Of a DNA stretch of 64,000 nt, positions 63,842 through 64,000 are shown piece by piece; within the stretch, counting starts at the first letter, position 1; the number at the start of each line of letters is the position of its first letter. Source of the DNA: Inia geoffrensis (Eukaryota > Chordata > Mammalia > Artiodactyla > Iniidae); contig CM070900.1 of assembly GCA_036417435.1 (NCBI GenBank), positions 37,673,496 through 37,737,495 of the forward strand. The letters are read 5' to 3'. A program made the position numbers and the translations under genes. The notes beneath the pieces were generated by a model. It made no database searches, was not told the origin of the DNA, and saw only the letters and a program-made list of their open reading frames with translations.

Positions 63842-64000
63842 GGCCGCACTACTCCGTGTCGTCTCTGGTAACTTGGGGAAACAAAGCCTTAGCGAGAGTC
63901 CTGGTGTTGGACTGGAAATGGGGAGTCGAACGTGGCTGAACGGACACCCCTGGGCTTCTGTATCCTCACCTCCTGCCGCTCAACCTGCACTGCCCCAACC
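63842..64000. repeat. Unit M39: partial A
   Basis: The first 159 bp of an A unit that matches the start of M33 (AAACAAAGCC, CCCCAACC). It is cut by the window end. Confidence 0.93.

Larger units (their letters stand above)
1..64000. repeat. Macrosatellite array, ~1,680-bp unit, 38 complete units plus a partial
   Basis: The sequence returns to the same start (GGCCGCAC or GGCAGCAC followed by TACTCCGTGTCGTC) every 1,675-1,681 bp, always on the same strand, from base 1 to base 64000. Four regions of the unit have two alternative forms each: A or B (unit positions 1-700), x or y (780-1080), C or D (1090-1560), and leader a or b (last 100 bp). Nothing else is present: no stretch over 300 bp falls outside the repeat, and I saw no poly-A tailed retroelement. 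Units are far more alike within a form than between forms. The phase chosen here (start at GGCC/GGCA) is arbitrary. The array extends beyond both edges, so total copy number is unknown. The family is not one I recognise. Confidence 0.98.
52086..64000. repeat. Higher-order repeat, 6 units = 10,078 bp, second copy cut by window end
   Basis: M32-M33 (from 52086) recur as M38-M39 (from 62163) at 10,078 bp. Shared rare variants: ATATTGAATCGG (52444, 62522), TTTGCCGTGTTGG (52784, 62862), CTCTGCCTTGG, CTTTTAGAGTTTGTG (53451, 63531) and CCCCAACCC. The match begins upstream of M32, near 51.55 kb versus 61.63 kb, and is still running at base 64000. Confidence 0.9.

Noticed and set aside
1..64000. CRISPR array or bacterial tandem repeat
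   Set aside because: The repeat unit is far too long, there are no repeat-spacer alternations, and there are no prokaryotic genes or operons anywhere.
1..64000. Ribosomal DNA or another multicopy gene array
   Set aside because: No rRNA, 5S, U2 or tRNA-like conserved stretches were recognised in the unit, and 1.68 kb is too short for a complete rDNA unit.
1..64000. Retroelement or endogenous viral origin of the unit
   Set aside because: No long terminal repeats, primer-binding site, poly-A tail or polymerase-like open frame was seen.

Overview
The whole window is one head-to-tail tandem array of a repeat unit about 1,680 bp long. I count 38 complete units (1,675 to 1,681 bp) and a 159-bp start of a 39th. 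No unique sequence, transposon, tRNA, rRNA, CRISPR or convincing protein gene interrupts it, and both window edges lie inside the array. This is a macrosatellite or large-unit satellite of a eukaryote. The organism is probably a vertebrate and plausibly a mammal, judging from the unit size, the higher-order structure, partial CpG depletion and vertebrate-like splice and promoter motifs. I do not recognise the repeat family and cannot name a species or chromosome.

Units come in a few forms, and I use this code throughout. The 5' part (unit positions about 1-700) is form A (starts GGCCGCAC) or B (starts GGCAGCAC). The middle (about 780-1080) is x or y. The 3' part (about 1090-1560) is C or D. 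The last 100 bp is leader a (before an A unit) or leader b (before a B unit). The basic dimer is A-x-C-b followed by B-y-D-a, about 3,361 bp.

Higher-order layout: (1) 1-13442 holds a four-unit repeat of 6,721 bp in two near-identical copies; (2) 13443-20164 is a 3,361-bp dimer in two copies; (3) 20165-23520 holds the most diverged units, M13 and M14; (4) 25201-45364 is a six-unit repeat of 10,082 bp in two copies; (5) 45365-52085 is chimeric dimers built from the six-unit variants; (6) 52086-64000 is another six-unit period of 10,078 bp whose second copy runs out of the window. Units repeatedly switch form at the same internal places, as expected for unequal crossing over and gene conversion.

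The most interesting functional hints sit at the unit junctions. B junctions carry a CTCF-core-like sequence, most A junctions carry a NotI site inside a CpG-rich stretch, and a TATA-like element lies about 30 bp upstream. Each unit I read also carries a 66-bp segment with donor, branch-point and acceptor signals. This resembles the organisation known for the CTCF-binding X-linked macrosatellite DXZ4, but only by analogy. All open reading frames are short, overlap on both strands and break between unit forms, so I annotate no coding sequence.
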